Shown in pieces: positions 24,155-32,347 of a DNA stretch of 33,583 nucleotides; the stretch's first letter is position 1, and each line of letters starts with the position of its first letter. This DNA is from an uncultured bacterium (GTDB lineage: Bacteria > Planctomycetota > Phycisphaerae > Phycisphaerales > SM1A02), in the NCBI GenBank assembly GCA_903961015.1, contig CAJCCX010000262.1, positions 1 to 33,583 on the forward strand, given 5' to 3'. The notes under the pieces are model-generated. The model was not told the DNA's origin and ran no database searches. It was given only the letters and a program-made list of their open reading frames with translations. Position numbers and translations under genes: made by a program.

Positions 24155-25222
24155 TCAAAGTTCCTCGACATTGGACTCGAGAATCGACCTGTACTGTTCG
24201 AGATTCTCGAGGTACTCAGCCGTTCCGCGGGCTACGCAAGTCAAAGGATCATCGGCAATTTTTACCGTGAGGCCAGTTCGACTTGCCAACATCTGATCAA
24301 TACCACGCAAGAGCGCGCCGCCACCAGCGACCGTAATTCCGTTATGTTCAAGTTCTGGATTGCAAAGATCTGCTGCAAGTTCCGGATCAGCTTCGCGAAG
24401 TGTCTTCACAACTTCATCTGCAATCTTCTTCAACGGGTCTGCGAGCGCATCACGGACCTCGACAGAATTGACTTCGATCTGCCGAGGTAATCCTGTTGCA
24501 ACATCTCGACCACGAACTTTCATTGCAAGTTCTTCCTGCAAAGGCCATGCACTGCCGATTCGAATCTTGATCTGTTCAGCTGTTTGCTCGCCAACACGAA
24601 TTCCGCGCTTCTCTTCGAGATATTGGATAATCGCTTCGTCAAAGTCGTCGCCAGCGACTCGCAAACTGGAAGCCTTCGCAATATCAGCCAAACTGAGGAT
24701 CGCAATTTCGCTTGTTCCACCGCCGATATCTACGACCATGCTGGCAACAGCGTCATCGAAAGGCAACTTTGCGCCCATCGCTGCAGCCATGGGCTCTTCG
24801 AGTAAATACACTTTGCGTGCGCCTGCACGCTCTGCGCTATCCAATACTGCTCGCTTTTCGACTGCAGTAATTCCAGATGGAATTGAGATCACCACGCGCG
24901 GCCCAAAAATCCTGCTGCGTCCCATGACCTTCTGGATGAAGTACTTCAACATCGCCTCGGTGATTTCGAAATCCGAGATCACTCCATCTTTCAATGGGCG
25001 AATGGCTTGAATGGATCCAGGCGTGCGACCAAGCATCTCTTTCGCAGCGAATCCCACAGCCGTCCCGTTCATCAAGACTTGATTTGTTCCTTTGCGCACT
25101 GCGACGACCGAAGGTTCGTTCAGCACGATTCCCTCTCCGCGAACGCACACAAGCGTGTTGCAAGTACCAAGGTCGATACCCATATCCACGCTAAACCAAC
25201 CCATCATTTTATCTAGACTCAT
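24155..25222 (-). CDS. mreB: Rod shape-determining protein MreB (bacterial actin)
   Basis: 355 residues. Actin-fold ATPase with the phosphate-1 loop MGIDLGTCNTLVCV near residue 15, SIPSGITAVEKRAVLD, the phosphate-2 loop VVDIGGGTSEIAILS, and the adenosine motif TVAGGGALLRGID. MreB filaments guide peptidoglycan insertion and rod shape. Length and all nucleotide-binding motifs are normal, with a short N-terminal MSLDKMMGWF that may help membrane attachment. Start ATG 25222 has a very strong Shine-Dalgarno (AAGGAGGGG) placed in a hairpin loop. It is third in its likely transcript. Confidence 0.96.
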   Translation of the reverse strand: MSLDKMMGWFSVDMGIDLGTCNTLVCVRGEGIVLNEPSVVAVRKGTNQVLMNGTAVGFAAKEMLGRTPGSIQAIRPLKDGVISDFEITEAMLKYFIQKVMGRSRIFGPRVVISIPSGITAVEKRAVLDSAERAGARKVYLLEEPMAAAMGAKLPFDDAVASMVVDIGGGTSEIAILSLADIAKASSLRVAGDDFDEAIIQYLEEKRGIRVGEQTAEQIKIRIGSAWPLQEELAMKVRGRDVATGLPRQIEVNSVEVRDALADPLKKIADEVVKTLREADPELAADLCNPELEHNGITVAGGGALLRGIDQMLASRTGLTVKIADDPLTCVARGTAEYLENLEQYRSILESNVEEL

Positions 25223-25226
25223 GTGA

Positions 25227-25242
25227 AGCCCCTCCTTGGGCT
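25227..25242 (-). promoter_or_regulatory. mreB ribosome-binding site presented in a hairpin loop
   Basis: AGCCC-AAGGAG-GGGCT on the minus strand: the SD core AAGGAG is exactly the loop of a 5-bp perfect stem, four bases before the mreB ATG. The hairpin could tune mreB translation by exposing or masking the SD. Confidence 0.45.
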
Positions 25243-25261
25243 AAGTATTTTTCAGTGTTCT

Positions 25262-25648
25262 TCAGCGTGAAGAGATCACCGCAAACGGATTTCCTTCATC
25301 ATTCGTACCAACAACACCGGACAGATTATCCATAGCAACAAATACGCATCCAGCTGCAAGTGCAACAACTGCCGCAGCCAAGATGCCAGTGTAAATATTG
25401 AGTTCTCCGCTCGCACCTTTCGACTTTGGCTTCGCAGCTGATGCTTTTGTCTTTGTCTTTGCTGCCTTCTGAGAGCTCTCGGGCTTGCCTCCAGACTTGC
25501 CGCCGAATCCAAATCGGCCTTTCTTCGCAGAAGCCACAGCAACTGGTGCAGCATCGCCGAGTTCCGTTGCGCCATCAGCCTGGGCAACGAGAGCGGCTGG
25601 TGTTTTGCCAGCTTTGGGAGTCTTCTTACCAATTCCAAAGAAAGCCAT
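25262..25648 (-). CDS. Small basic single-pass membrane protein, unknown, in the mre operon
   Basis: 128 residues. It begins MAFFGIGKKTPKAGKTPAAL; residues ~40-82 are rich in Lys/Gly/Ala/Ser (KPESSQKAAKTKTKASAAK), and one hydrophobic helix, YTGILAAAVVALAAGCVFVAM, lies near residues 86-106, with a ~20-residue tail. Basic, disordered N-terminus plus one membrane pass suggests a cytoplasmic part that could contact nucleic acid, MreB or lipids. It lies 4 bp after the coiled-coil gene and 39 bp before mreB, so is co-transcribed. No family recognised; low complexity limits homology inference. Confidence 0.65.
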   Translation of the reverse strand: MAFFGIGKKTPKAGKTPAALVAQADGATELGDAAPVAVASAKKGRFGFGGKSGGKPESSQKAAKTKTKASAAKPKSKGASGELNIYTGILAAAVVALAAGCVFVAMDNLSGVVGTNDEGNPFAVISSR

Positions 25649-25652
25649 AACT

Positions 25653-26546
25653 TTACTGCCCCTTTCGGACGGTTACTTTTTGACCGGCTCGAACAGCGCC
25701 TCGTGCGGCGACATCTTCGAGTTCAACAGTGCCAACCGACTTGTTGACGTCAACGGAGGTAATTTTCAGTTTTCCGATAAATCTTGATCCGTCACCAATC
25801 GTCATTGTCCAACCAACTTTCACTCCGTCACGGCTTCCGGCATCAATCTCTGCATAAACCTGATTGTCGGTTCGGCGCACATTTACAATTGAAGCTGCAA
25901 CATTTCTATCTGGAATTGCAGTTGCTGGAATTGATGACCCAGAATCGGCATCAGCGGTTCCAAATTTCGCAGTAAAACTTTGCACGACTTGATCGGACTT
26001 CACCTTCTCATTCGACAGAGATGCGATTTGCTCTTTGAGATCACCAAGAGCTTCTTGGGCCACGCGAAGATCACTGTCCGTCTTCCCAAGCTTCTGCTCT
26101 ACATCAATTCGAATGCGCTCACAATCAGTCAGCATCGTTCGCTGCTTGTCCAATTCTTCGCTGAGGGTTTTCGTCAGTTCAGTCTTTGCACGGTCAACAT
26201 CCATTGTCACTGCAATCGTTTGCTCAAGACTTGCGAGGCGAATCTTAGACTGCGAGATATCTGCCTCAAGACTACGCACGCGCAAACCGTTCTGAGCGAG
26301 ATCGCTCTGCAGGCGATTTTTCTCGGCATCAAGATCCTTGATCTGCAACGCAGTGTCGTTTTCTGCCTTCGCACGAAGCGCACGTTCAGTATCCAACTCA
26401 CTACGAGCGGCACTCACTTGAACATCTTTGTCCTTTATCTGTTGTCGCAAGACAGCTTGATTGCTTGCCTGAACCGCAGCAAGAGGCACCAAAGCAATTG
26501 CGAGAAGGGAAACGAGAACAACAAAGACTTTCGTAAGAATATGCAC
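25653..26546 (-). CDS. Membrane-anchored coiled-coil protein with C-terminal beta domain, first gene of the mre cluster
   Basis: 297 residues from GTG 26546 (AAGG at suitable distance); ATG 26609 in the same frame would add 21 residues. A signal/anchor helix (FVVLVSLLAIALVPLAAV, ~8-25) is followed by a long coiled coil (~30-205, heptad-like, rich in Glu/Lys/Ala/Leu), a Ser/Ala linker, and a beta domain (~222-297: VYAEIDAGSRDGVKVGWTMTI, then GTVELEDVAARGAVRAGQKVTV). The order anchor, coiled coil, beta domain parallels MreC, and GSRDGVKVG resembles MreC core loops, though overall similarity is not claimed. A strong promoter candidate lies upstream. Probably a periplasmic scaffold; function unknown. 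Confidence 0.65.
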   Translation of the reverse strand: MHILTKVFVVLVSLLAIALVPLAAVQASNQAVLRQQIKDKDVQVSAARSELDTERALRAKAENDTALQIKDLDAEKNRLQSDLAQNGLRVRSLEADISQSKIRLASLEQTIAVTMDVDRAKTELTKTLSEELDKQRTMLTDCERIRIDVEQKLGKTDSDLRVAQEALGDLKEQIASLSNEKVKSDQVVQSFTAKFGTADADSGSSIPATAIPDRNVAASIVNVRRTDNQVYAEIDAGSRDGVKVGWTMTIGDGSRFIGKLKITSVDVNKSVGTVELEDVAARGAVRAGQKVTVRKGQ

Positions 26547-26633
26547 TTGATTGACCTTGTTTAGTTTGGTGTAAAACAAATGAAACTGGCAGATGCTGAG
26601 GCGCAACATGAGCTGCGAAACAGAACATTTGAT

Positions 26634-26662
26634 GTTTTACATCCCAATCGAAGCCATGTCAA
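26634..26662 (-). promoter_or_regulatory. Sigma70-type promoter candidate driving the mre cluster
   Basis: On the minus strand a perfect TTGACA (26662-26657) and TAAAAC (26639-26634, four of six matches) are 17 bp apart, the optimal spacing. The -35 overlaps the lnt stop codon. Transcription would begin near 26627, leaving ~80 nt before the GTG at 26546 or ~18 nt before ATG 26609. Confidence 0.6.
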
Positions 26663-29661
26663 CGAACATTTGCATCGAATACCGCAGAAAGCTCCGATGA
26701 ACTTGGGTCTGGGAATGCCCGCAAAAATGCAGAAGCAGCAGTCAATCTCACCATTGCGTATGGATCTCGCAGGAGCGGAGCAAGAGCGTCAAGCGCACGC
26801 TTCCCACCGATCCAGCCCAATGTTGCGGCTGCTTGAGCTCGAATCGTCGGCGCAGAATCCTTGGCAGCAACCTGACAAAGTTGCAAAACTGGCTCGAGAT
26901 TTGGCTCGCCAATTCGCGCGAGCGCCGCACCTACGATGAGCCGAATTTCGATCGGTTTTTCGAGCGGACCACGACCATTCCAGAGGCCTATCAAGTGTGC
27001 GCGTGCACCGCGATCATTCGTCTCTCCCACCATTTGGCAAGCAAGCGCAACGATTTCCGACTGCTCGCTCGGTGCGAAAAGTGCGGCTCGGATCGGATCG
27101 TATTGACGATAGTCACCCATCTTCGCCATCGCTTCGGCAGCCTGAAGATCAACGATCCGAGCGCGTGTTTGATCGACTCCAAGAAGTCGTCGACCCACGA
27201 CACTTTCAACCAACGGAATCGCAGATGGATTTTTCAATTCACCGAGTACGAAAAAAGTATTCGAACGAATTTCAGCATTTGAACTTGAAACAAGTTCGTT
27301 GAGGGGACTTAGGTCAACGGTCTTTCCCAAACGAACAAGTGCATAGAGCGCCGCAGCGCGAACCGACAAATCTGGATCCAGACGCAGAGGTTCGAGAATT
27401 TGAGCGCAATCTAATAAGCGCTTTTTTCCGACCACCACCGCGGCCGAAAAACGTACTCCAGCATTCTGGTCTGCAAGAAGCCGACAGGCGATTGGCTGGA
27501 GGACGGCGACTCTTGACTCCAATCCCTCAAGCGAATGAGCCCTGTAAATCGCATCGGGACTTACTGACGCTTCGAGAAGGAGATCAATCGCTAGTTTTTC
27601 AGGTGGGGCATTCGCATCCGAACGCACGACCGATGCCGCTTGCTGAGACGTCTGCGCAACCGAAGTTGAAATCGCGTTTTCTTTCGCCCGCGCATCGAGC
27701 CGCTGGACTTGAACGGAATTCTCCATTGTCGAAGAGGTCGTCTGATTTGCTTGCGAAGCGGATGTATCAACTTGCGGGGTATTCGAATTTATCTGCCCAG
27801 GGCGAGAACTCCAAGAAGTCCCAGCGGAAGGTGCATCAGACGCCGAAGTCGAATTTGAATTCGTAGCGCAACCGATAAATGAAACACAAAACAAAAGTGG
27901 GATGAGCACCAACGGTGCAATCTTTGCAATGCCCGATGTACATGATCGAATTCGAAAACCTTGCGCGACAAAGATGAATGCGAGAAATGCCATCGATGGA
28001 GAGAGTACATCACCCCACCGTCCAAAAAATGTCTCGCGTCGATCAAGTTGCAATGTGACTGCAAACCCGCCAAGCGTGCGAGCTGGAATCTTTGCGCCAT
28101 CAATCGCCACTCCTTCGCTCGTAAACGCACCAGAAATTCCAGTGTTTGCAACTCGAACCATCGGCGTGCGATTTTCTATGCAGCGCCAACGGGCAATTAA
28201 CTCGTGTTGACGTCGCCCCCAGTCGCTGAATCCGAACCAGCCGTCATTGGAAAGATTGACGATCATCCCAGCCTTCTTTGAACCACTTACATAGACCAGA
28301 TTTCGAACGATGCTTGGAACAGTGTCTTCAAAGCAGATCGGAGTTGCACATTCCATCGTCTTCTGCTTCTCACTTTTTGCTCCCCAATCAAAGGAGATCC
28401 TGCGAAAATCTGTCGATGCATCAAGGTCAAATGTCATTCCGCGCGCGCCGAGAGCCAATAGTTGCTCTTCCAACCAAGTCCAATTCGAGATGTATGGCAT
28501 GGTTTCTCCAAACGGCGTCAGAAATACTTTGTCGTATCGTTGGTATGGCGCTTCTCCTTCAACGAGATACGCGCTATTAAATTGATACTCCCACTCCCAG
28601 CGTTGATTCTCTGCACGCAGTCCAAGAAATGCCGGGCTTCCGATCAACATTGGTGCATCCACACGCTTGGCAAGCATCGTGGCGAAAGATGAAAAATGAT
28701 CGCCTGGAGAAAAACCTCCGCTGACAAGAGTTTCGATTGTCTTGGGTTCCAATCCAAATCCAGGCAGCATGGTTTCTGGCCAGACAACAAGATCGATTCG
28801 ATTTCCCTGTTCGCGTTGTGCGTCAGCAAGTGAGATCGTCAATCGACCAAAGTCCAGCACATCGCTTTCTTGCCGTTCACGAGGCCAGCCAATTTTGTTG
28901 TCGGTTGTCAGATTCGTTTGCACCGCCAGAATGCGTGGACCCTCTATCAAGGCACTTGGCGTTTGTTGCACTCTCCATGCGCCATATGCCAATGAGAATG
29001 CGAGAATCAAAAGTGCGAGAGCGCAACCGAAGATTGCACGGCGACGGAGCGTAGGAGTTCGACCGCCCAAAATCCAAACTCGAAGATCGATCGCAGCGCC
29101 ACCGACGCAAACGACGAGAAAGGATGCAGAGACTGCCCCTCCAAAGTCGGCAATCTGTGAAATTATCCGTGACTCGATCACAGGTTGCCCAACGCTGTAC
29201 CAAGGATATCCGTCAAAAATCACAACATCCTTCAACCACTCGATTGCACAAACAACAATCGGTGCGAGCAGTGCCAACGGAAGTTGTCGTCCGATTGATC
29301 CACTGCGGACGCGGCGAAAAATCCAAATTCCAAGCGGTGCATAGAGAGAGAGATAGACACACGCAAGCGGATATCCAAGCGCAGTGACGTCGATCATCCA
29401 AAGTTCCAACCACATCCACATCACCCATGCGCAAATGGTGACGGCGATCCATCCTTGGCGAGGAAACAGAGGTTTGGATGCAAGAACGATCCAGCCCAAT
29501 GGCGCAACGAAGGCGAAGGGCCAACATAAATCAGAGTTGGAAAATGCGAACCCCATGCATATTGGAGAAAGTGCGGCATAGAACCACAGGGTCTTTGTTG
29601 AAAAAAAATCGATATCCAACACGAGCGGCTGATTCGTTGGCACGGTTAAGGATGTTCGCAC
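26659..29661 (-). CDS. lnt: Apolipoprotein N-acyltransferase fused to a HEAT-repeat lipoprotein-like domain
   Basis: 1000 residues, about double a usual Lnt. Residues ~28-226 are the membrane helices; ~240-545 the periplasmic nitrilase domain with Glu296 (VVWPET), Lys378 (YDKVFLTPFGE) and Cys443 (TPICFEDT) as the catalytic triad that N-acylates lipoproteins; ~553-570 the last helix. After the basic stretch RIRSCTSGIAK comes a second hydrophobic helix ending FIGC (Cys598), much like a lipoprotein signal, then a Ser/Thr/Gln-rich linker and HEAT-type helical repeats (~690-990). GTG 29661 shares its base with the accD TAG. The fusion may be real or a merged pair of genes. Helix count puts the HEAT part in the periplasm. 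Confidence 0.85.
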   Translation of the reverse strand: MRTSLTVPTNQPLVLDIDFFSTKTLWFYAALSPICMGFAFSNSDLCWPFAFVAPLGWIVLASKPLFPRQGWIAVTICAWVMWMWLELWMIDVTALGYPLACVYLSLYAPLGIWIFRRVRSGSIGRQLPLALLAPIVVCAIEWLKDVVIFDGYPWYSVGQPVIESRIISQIADFGGAVSASFLVVCVGGAAIDLRVWILGGRTPTLRRRAIFGCALALLILAFSLAYGAWRVQQTPSALIEGPRILAVQTNLTTDNKIGWPRERQESDVLDFGRLTISLADAQREQGNRIDLVVWPETMLPGFGLEPKTIETLVSGGFSPGDHFSSFATMLAKRVDAPMLIGSPAFLGLRAENQRWEWEYQFNSAYLVEGEAPYQRYDKVFLTPFGETMPYISNWTWLEEQLLALGARGMTFDLDASTDFRRISFDWGAKSEKQKTMECATPICFEDTVPSIVRNLVYVSGSKKAGMIVNLSNDGWFGFSDWGRRQHELIARWRCIENRTPMVRVANTGISGAFTSEGVAIDGAKIPARTLGGFAVTLQLDRRETFFGRWGDVLSPSMAFLAFIFVAQGFRIRSCTSGIAKIAPLVLIPLLFCVSFIGCATNSNSTSASDAPSAGTSWSSRPGQINSNTPQVDTSASQANQTTSSTMENSVQVQRLDARAKENAISTSVAQTSQQAASVVRSDANAPPEKLAIDLLLEASVSPDAIYRAHSLEGLESRVAVLQPIACRLLADQNAGVRFSAAVVVGKKRLLDCAQILEPLRLDPDLSVRAAALYALVRLGKTVDLSPLNELVSSSNAEIRSNTFFVLGELKNPSAIPLVESVVGRRLLGVDQTRARIVDLQAAEAMAKMGDYRQYDPIRAALFAPSEQSEIVALACQMVGETNDRGARAHLIGLWNGRGPLEKPIEIRLIVGAALARIGEPNLEPVLQLCQVAAKDSAPTIRAQAAATLGWIGGKRALDALAPLLRDPYAMVRLTAASAFLRAFPDPSSSELSAVFDANVR

Positions 29662-30533
29662 TAGTTGCCCGAATAGTCGATGATTCGACTGATTTCGCTG
29701 CGGAGATTCGCGCGGTGCACGATGCGATCCAAGAAGCCTGCATCAAGCAAAAACTCGCTTGTTTGAAAGCCTTCGGGAAGATCTTGGCGAATCGTCTGTC
29801 GAATGACTCGAGGTCCTGCGAATCCGATGAGTGCTTTGGGTTCTGCAAAGATCACATCGCCGAGCATTGCAAAGCTTGCCGTCACACCACCCGTCGTTGG
29901 GTCGGTCAGCACGGAGATGAATAATCCACCAACGTCATCAAGTCTGCCAAGCGCGGCACTTGTCTTTGCCATCTGCATCAGTGAAAATCCAGATTCCTGC
30001 ATACGCGCTCCGCCAGAGCAACAGATGGCGATAAAGGGCAACCCATTTTCAGTCGCGTGCTCGATCGCGCACGTTACTTTTTCACCAACAACGGATCCCA
30101 TCGACCCCGCAAGAAAAGTGAAGTCCATCACAGCGATGACAACTTTTCGACCTTTGATAAATCCAGTCCCAGTCTGAGCGCCGTCATGCTCGCCCGTTTG
30201 CTTCTGAGCCTGAACAATTCGATCTGAATACGCCTTTAAATCAACAAATTTCAGTGGATCTGTTGGAACCATCTTGGCATTCATTGGTTCGAAAGATCCT
30301 GGATCAAGCAATTGATCCACCCGCTGCCGACCACTCATTCGCATGTGATAATCACAGCGCGGACAGACATGAAGATTCTGTTCGACCGCCTTACGAAAGA
30401 GCGTCTCGCCACAGGCTGGACATTGCATCCACAAGCCATCTGGAACAGCCCGTTTCGTTGCGGGGATTGTTGCAATTTCCCATGTCGGTTCGGCCATCTG
30501 CATCATCCTAGCGACTACACGCCTTCGAATCAT
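29661..30533 (-). CDS. accD: Acetyl-CoA carboxylase carboxyltransferase subunit beta
   Basis: 290 residues. An N-terminal zinc ribbon (CPAC at 38-41 and CPRC at 57-60) precedes the carboxyltransferase/crotonase-fold domain with FLAGSMGSVVGEK, AICCSGGARMQE and FAEPKALIGFAGPRVI, as in AccD. With AccA it transfers carboxyl from biotin to acetyl-CoA, making malonyl-CoA for fatty acids; no accA is in the window. ATG 30533 overlaps the rpe stop (ATGA), though ATG 30506 or 30497 would also suit the family start. The TAG shares one base with the lnt start, implying coupled translation. Confidence 0.94.
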   Translation of the reverse strand: MIRRRVVARMMQMAEPTWEIATIPATKRAVPDGLWMQCPACGETLFRKAVEQNLHVCPRCDYHMRMSGRQRVDQLLDPGSFEPMNAKMVPTDPLKFVDLKAYSDRIVQAQKQTGEHDGAQTGTGFIKGRKVVIAVMDFTFLAGSMGSVVGEKVTCAIEHATENGLPFIAICCSGGARMQESGFSLMQMAKTSAALGRLDDVGGLFISVLTDPTTGGVTASFAMLGDVIFAEPKALIGFAGPRVIRQTIRQDLPEGFQTSEFLLDAGFLDRIVHRANLRSEISRIIDYSGN

Positions 30534-31213
30534 CCACTGCGCAGCGCAGTGATCACGCGAGCGTAATTTTTGCTTTCAAAGATTTCCGATCCAGAGACAA
30601 GCGCATCGCATCCAGCGCGTCGGCACATTTGAGCATTCTGCGGAGTCACGCCTCCGTCAAGTTCGACGCGCTGATTGTCACTGATGCGTTCTCGAATTGC
30701 CCGAACCTTTGGAAGTGCAGAACGAAGGAACTTTTGCCCACTGAATCCAGGGTGAACGCTCATCACTAGAAAAACATCTGCCAAAGACAAAAGTGATTTG
30801 ATCGCTGTCCACGGTGTTGCTGGCTTGATTGCGATTCCGGCAGTGGCGCCCTTTGACTGAATCTGACGGACCAGTGCAGCAGGCTTGCGAACTGTTTCGA
30901 TATGAAATGTCAGATTATTCGCGCCCGCGGCAAGAAACGGATCGACGAAGTCCGCAGGATTTGTGATCATGAGATGCACATCGATCCATGCCCGAGGGGC
31001 TGCTCGCCGAACTGCAGCACACACTGCAGGCCCCATAGAAAGGTTCGGCACAAAGTGTCCATCCATCACATCAACATGAATGTAATCAGCCCCCGACTTA
31101 AGAACTGCACAAACATCTTTTCCTAAGTCCGCAAAATTTGCAGAGAGAATGGATGGGCCAATCAATGCAGAAACGACAGGTCTACGAAACAGCAATGGCT
31201 TTTCTCGCTGCAA
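30530..31213 (-). CDS. rpe: Ribulose-phosphate 3-epimerase
   Basis: 227 residues, TIM barrel. Family signatures are SILSANFADLG at the start, HVDVMDGHFVPNLSMGP (the metal/catalytic Asp and His), LVMSVHPGFSGQKF with the second catalytic Asp region, and VELDGGVTPQN. It interconverts ribulose 5-phosphate and xylulose 5-phosphate in the pentose phosphate pathway. Only TTG codons precede the homology: 31213 (2 bp after the upstream stop), and TTG 31195 which has GAGAAAA before it. Overlap with accD (ATGA). Confidence 0.93.
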   Translation of the reverse strand: MQREKPLLFRRPVVSALIGPSILSANFADLGKDVCAVLKSGADYIHVDVMDGHFVPNLSMGPAVCAAVRRAAPRAWIDVHLMITNPADFVDPFLAAGANNLTFHIETVRKPAALVRQIQSKGATAGIAIKPATPWTAIKSLLSLADVFLVMSVHPGFSGQKFLRSALPKVRAIRERISDNQRVELDGGVTPQNAQMCRRAGCDALVSGSEIFESKNYARVITALRSG

Positions 31214-31215
31214 AC

Positions 31216-32325
31216 TTATGGCGTCCCAACTGGAACAGTCGCAGGGACTGTCGTTGTCTTTTCCGATGCAGCCTGTGGCATGACAGTCGCAGGAACCGCA
31301 ACCTTGACTCCCCGCTTTACAGCCAATTCATACGCGTCGAGCGTGGGCTTATATGAGCTCTTTGCGTTTGGACTCGCCAAACGGATTGCTTTCTTTTGTG
31401 CTTCAACTGCTTTGGCGAAATCGCCACGTGCATAGTGCACAGAAGCCAATGTTGCGTTCGCACTTGGATCGCTACTTGAAGATGATTTCAACATTGATTC
31501 GGCAGCAACGAGCGCAAGATCATTGTCGTAAATGCTCACCCGAGGATCGGACGAAAGCGTGAGTGCGAGATCTCGCAAAGCGACCGTGTCACCAGCAGCC
31601 ACAAAGGCAGCAGACAATTCCTTGGCATAATTCTTTGCACCGACAGTGTTCTTCTCCTCGTTGAGCATCACCCGATATTTTTCAAGCGAAACATCAGAAA
31701 AAATCATTGGATCAAGCGCAACCACTTCGTCAAATCGTTTGTATCCATCCTTAAAATTCTTAGCCTTGATCGCATTATGAGCTGCATCCAAAAGCGGCGC
31801 AGCCTGCTTGAAAAGTTTCGGGTCATAGCGTCCAGTCAGGGAAAGTTTCACAGCATTTGTGAATTCTGGATCCATCGGATGCCCGATGTAAACGATCTTA
31901 TTGTTCTGCCCAATGACGAATGCGCATGGAATTCCATTCTTTCCAGCAGCCACCATGTATGCACTACTGATCTTCTTTCCTGGATCAAGAGCAACCGTGT
32001 AAGACATCTGACTTCCCTGCTTGCGCACAAATGGCTCGACCTTTGCACGTGTCTCGTCACTGACGCCAATCACTTCAAGCCCATTCCCCTGCTGCGATTG
32101 ATACAGCGCATTGATATGCGGGATTGATTGTTTGCATGGGCCGCACCACGTCGCCCAGAATTCAACGACTCGAACTTTTGGATTCGAAACGAGTTCGCCT
32201 TGAACCATTTCGAGACTCTCAATTGGAGGCGCTATCGATCCAACAACCAACGTTGGTACTTCTTGTGGAATCGGTGCCAAAGCCAGCAAAGCAAGTGTCG
32301 TACAAGTGAAGATGATGTTTCGCAT
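31216..32325 (-). CDS. TlpA-like thioredoxin-domain protein with C-terminal helical (TPR-like) region
   Basis: 369 residues from ATG 32325. A short signal (MRNIIFTCTTLALLALAPI) puts it in the periplasm or outside. Residues ~25-175 form a TlpA/ResA-type redoxin domain with active site WCGPC (60-64) in VVEFWATWCGPCKQSIPHINAL, plus a cis-Pro-like GIPCAFVIG. The remaining ~190 residues are helical and TPR-like (AHNAIKAKNFKDGYKRFDEVVAL, YARGDFAKAVEAQKKAIRLA), ending in a Val/Thr/Pro-rich tail. A thiol-disulfide reductase or sensor, for example for cytochrome c maturation, is possible; the client is unknown. It lies 22 bp after pgk and 2 bp before rpe. Confidence 0.83.
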   Translation of the reverse strand: MRNIIFTCTTLALLALAPIPQEVPTLVVGSIAPPIESLEMVQGELVSNPKVRVVEFWATWCGPCKQSIPHINALYQSQQGNGLEVIGVSDETRAKVEPFVRKQGSQMSYTVALDPGKKISSAYMVAAGKNGIPCAFVIGQNNKIVYIGHPMDPEFTNAVKLSLTGRYDPKLFKQAAPLLDAAHNAIKAKNFKDGYKRFDEVVALDPMIFSDVSLEKYRVMLNEEKNTVGAKNYAKELSAAFVAAGDTVALRDLALTLSSDPRVSIYDNDLALVAAESMLKSSSSSDPSANATLASVHYARGDFAKAVEAQKKAIRLASPNAKSSYKPTLDAYELAVKRGVKVAVPATVMPQAASEKTTTVPATVPVGTP

Positions 32326-32347
32326 GGTGATCGAGTTCTCTACTTTC

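Noticed and set aside
24360-25010. 216-residue plus-strand frame
   Set aside because: Fully antisense to mreB, which has all actin motifs.
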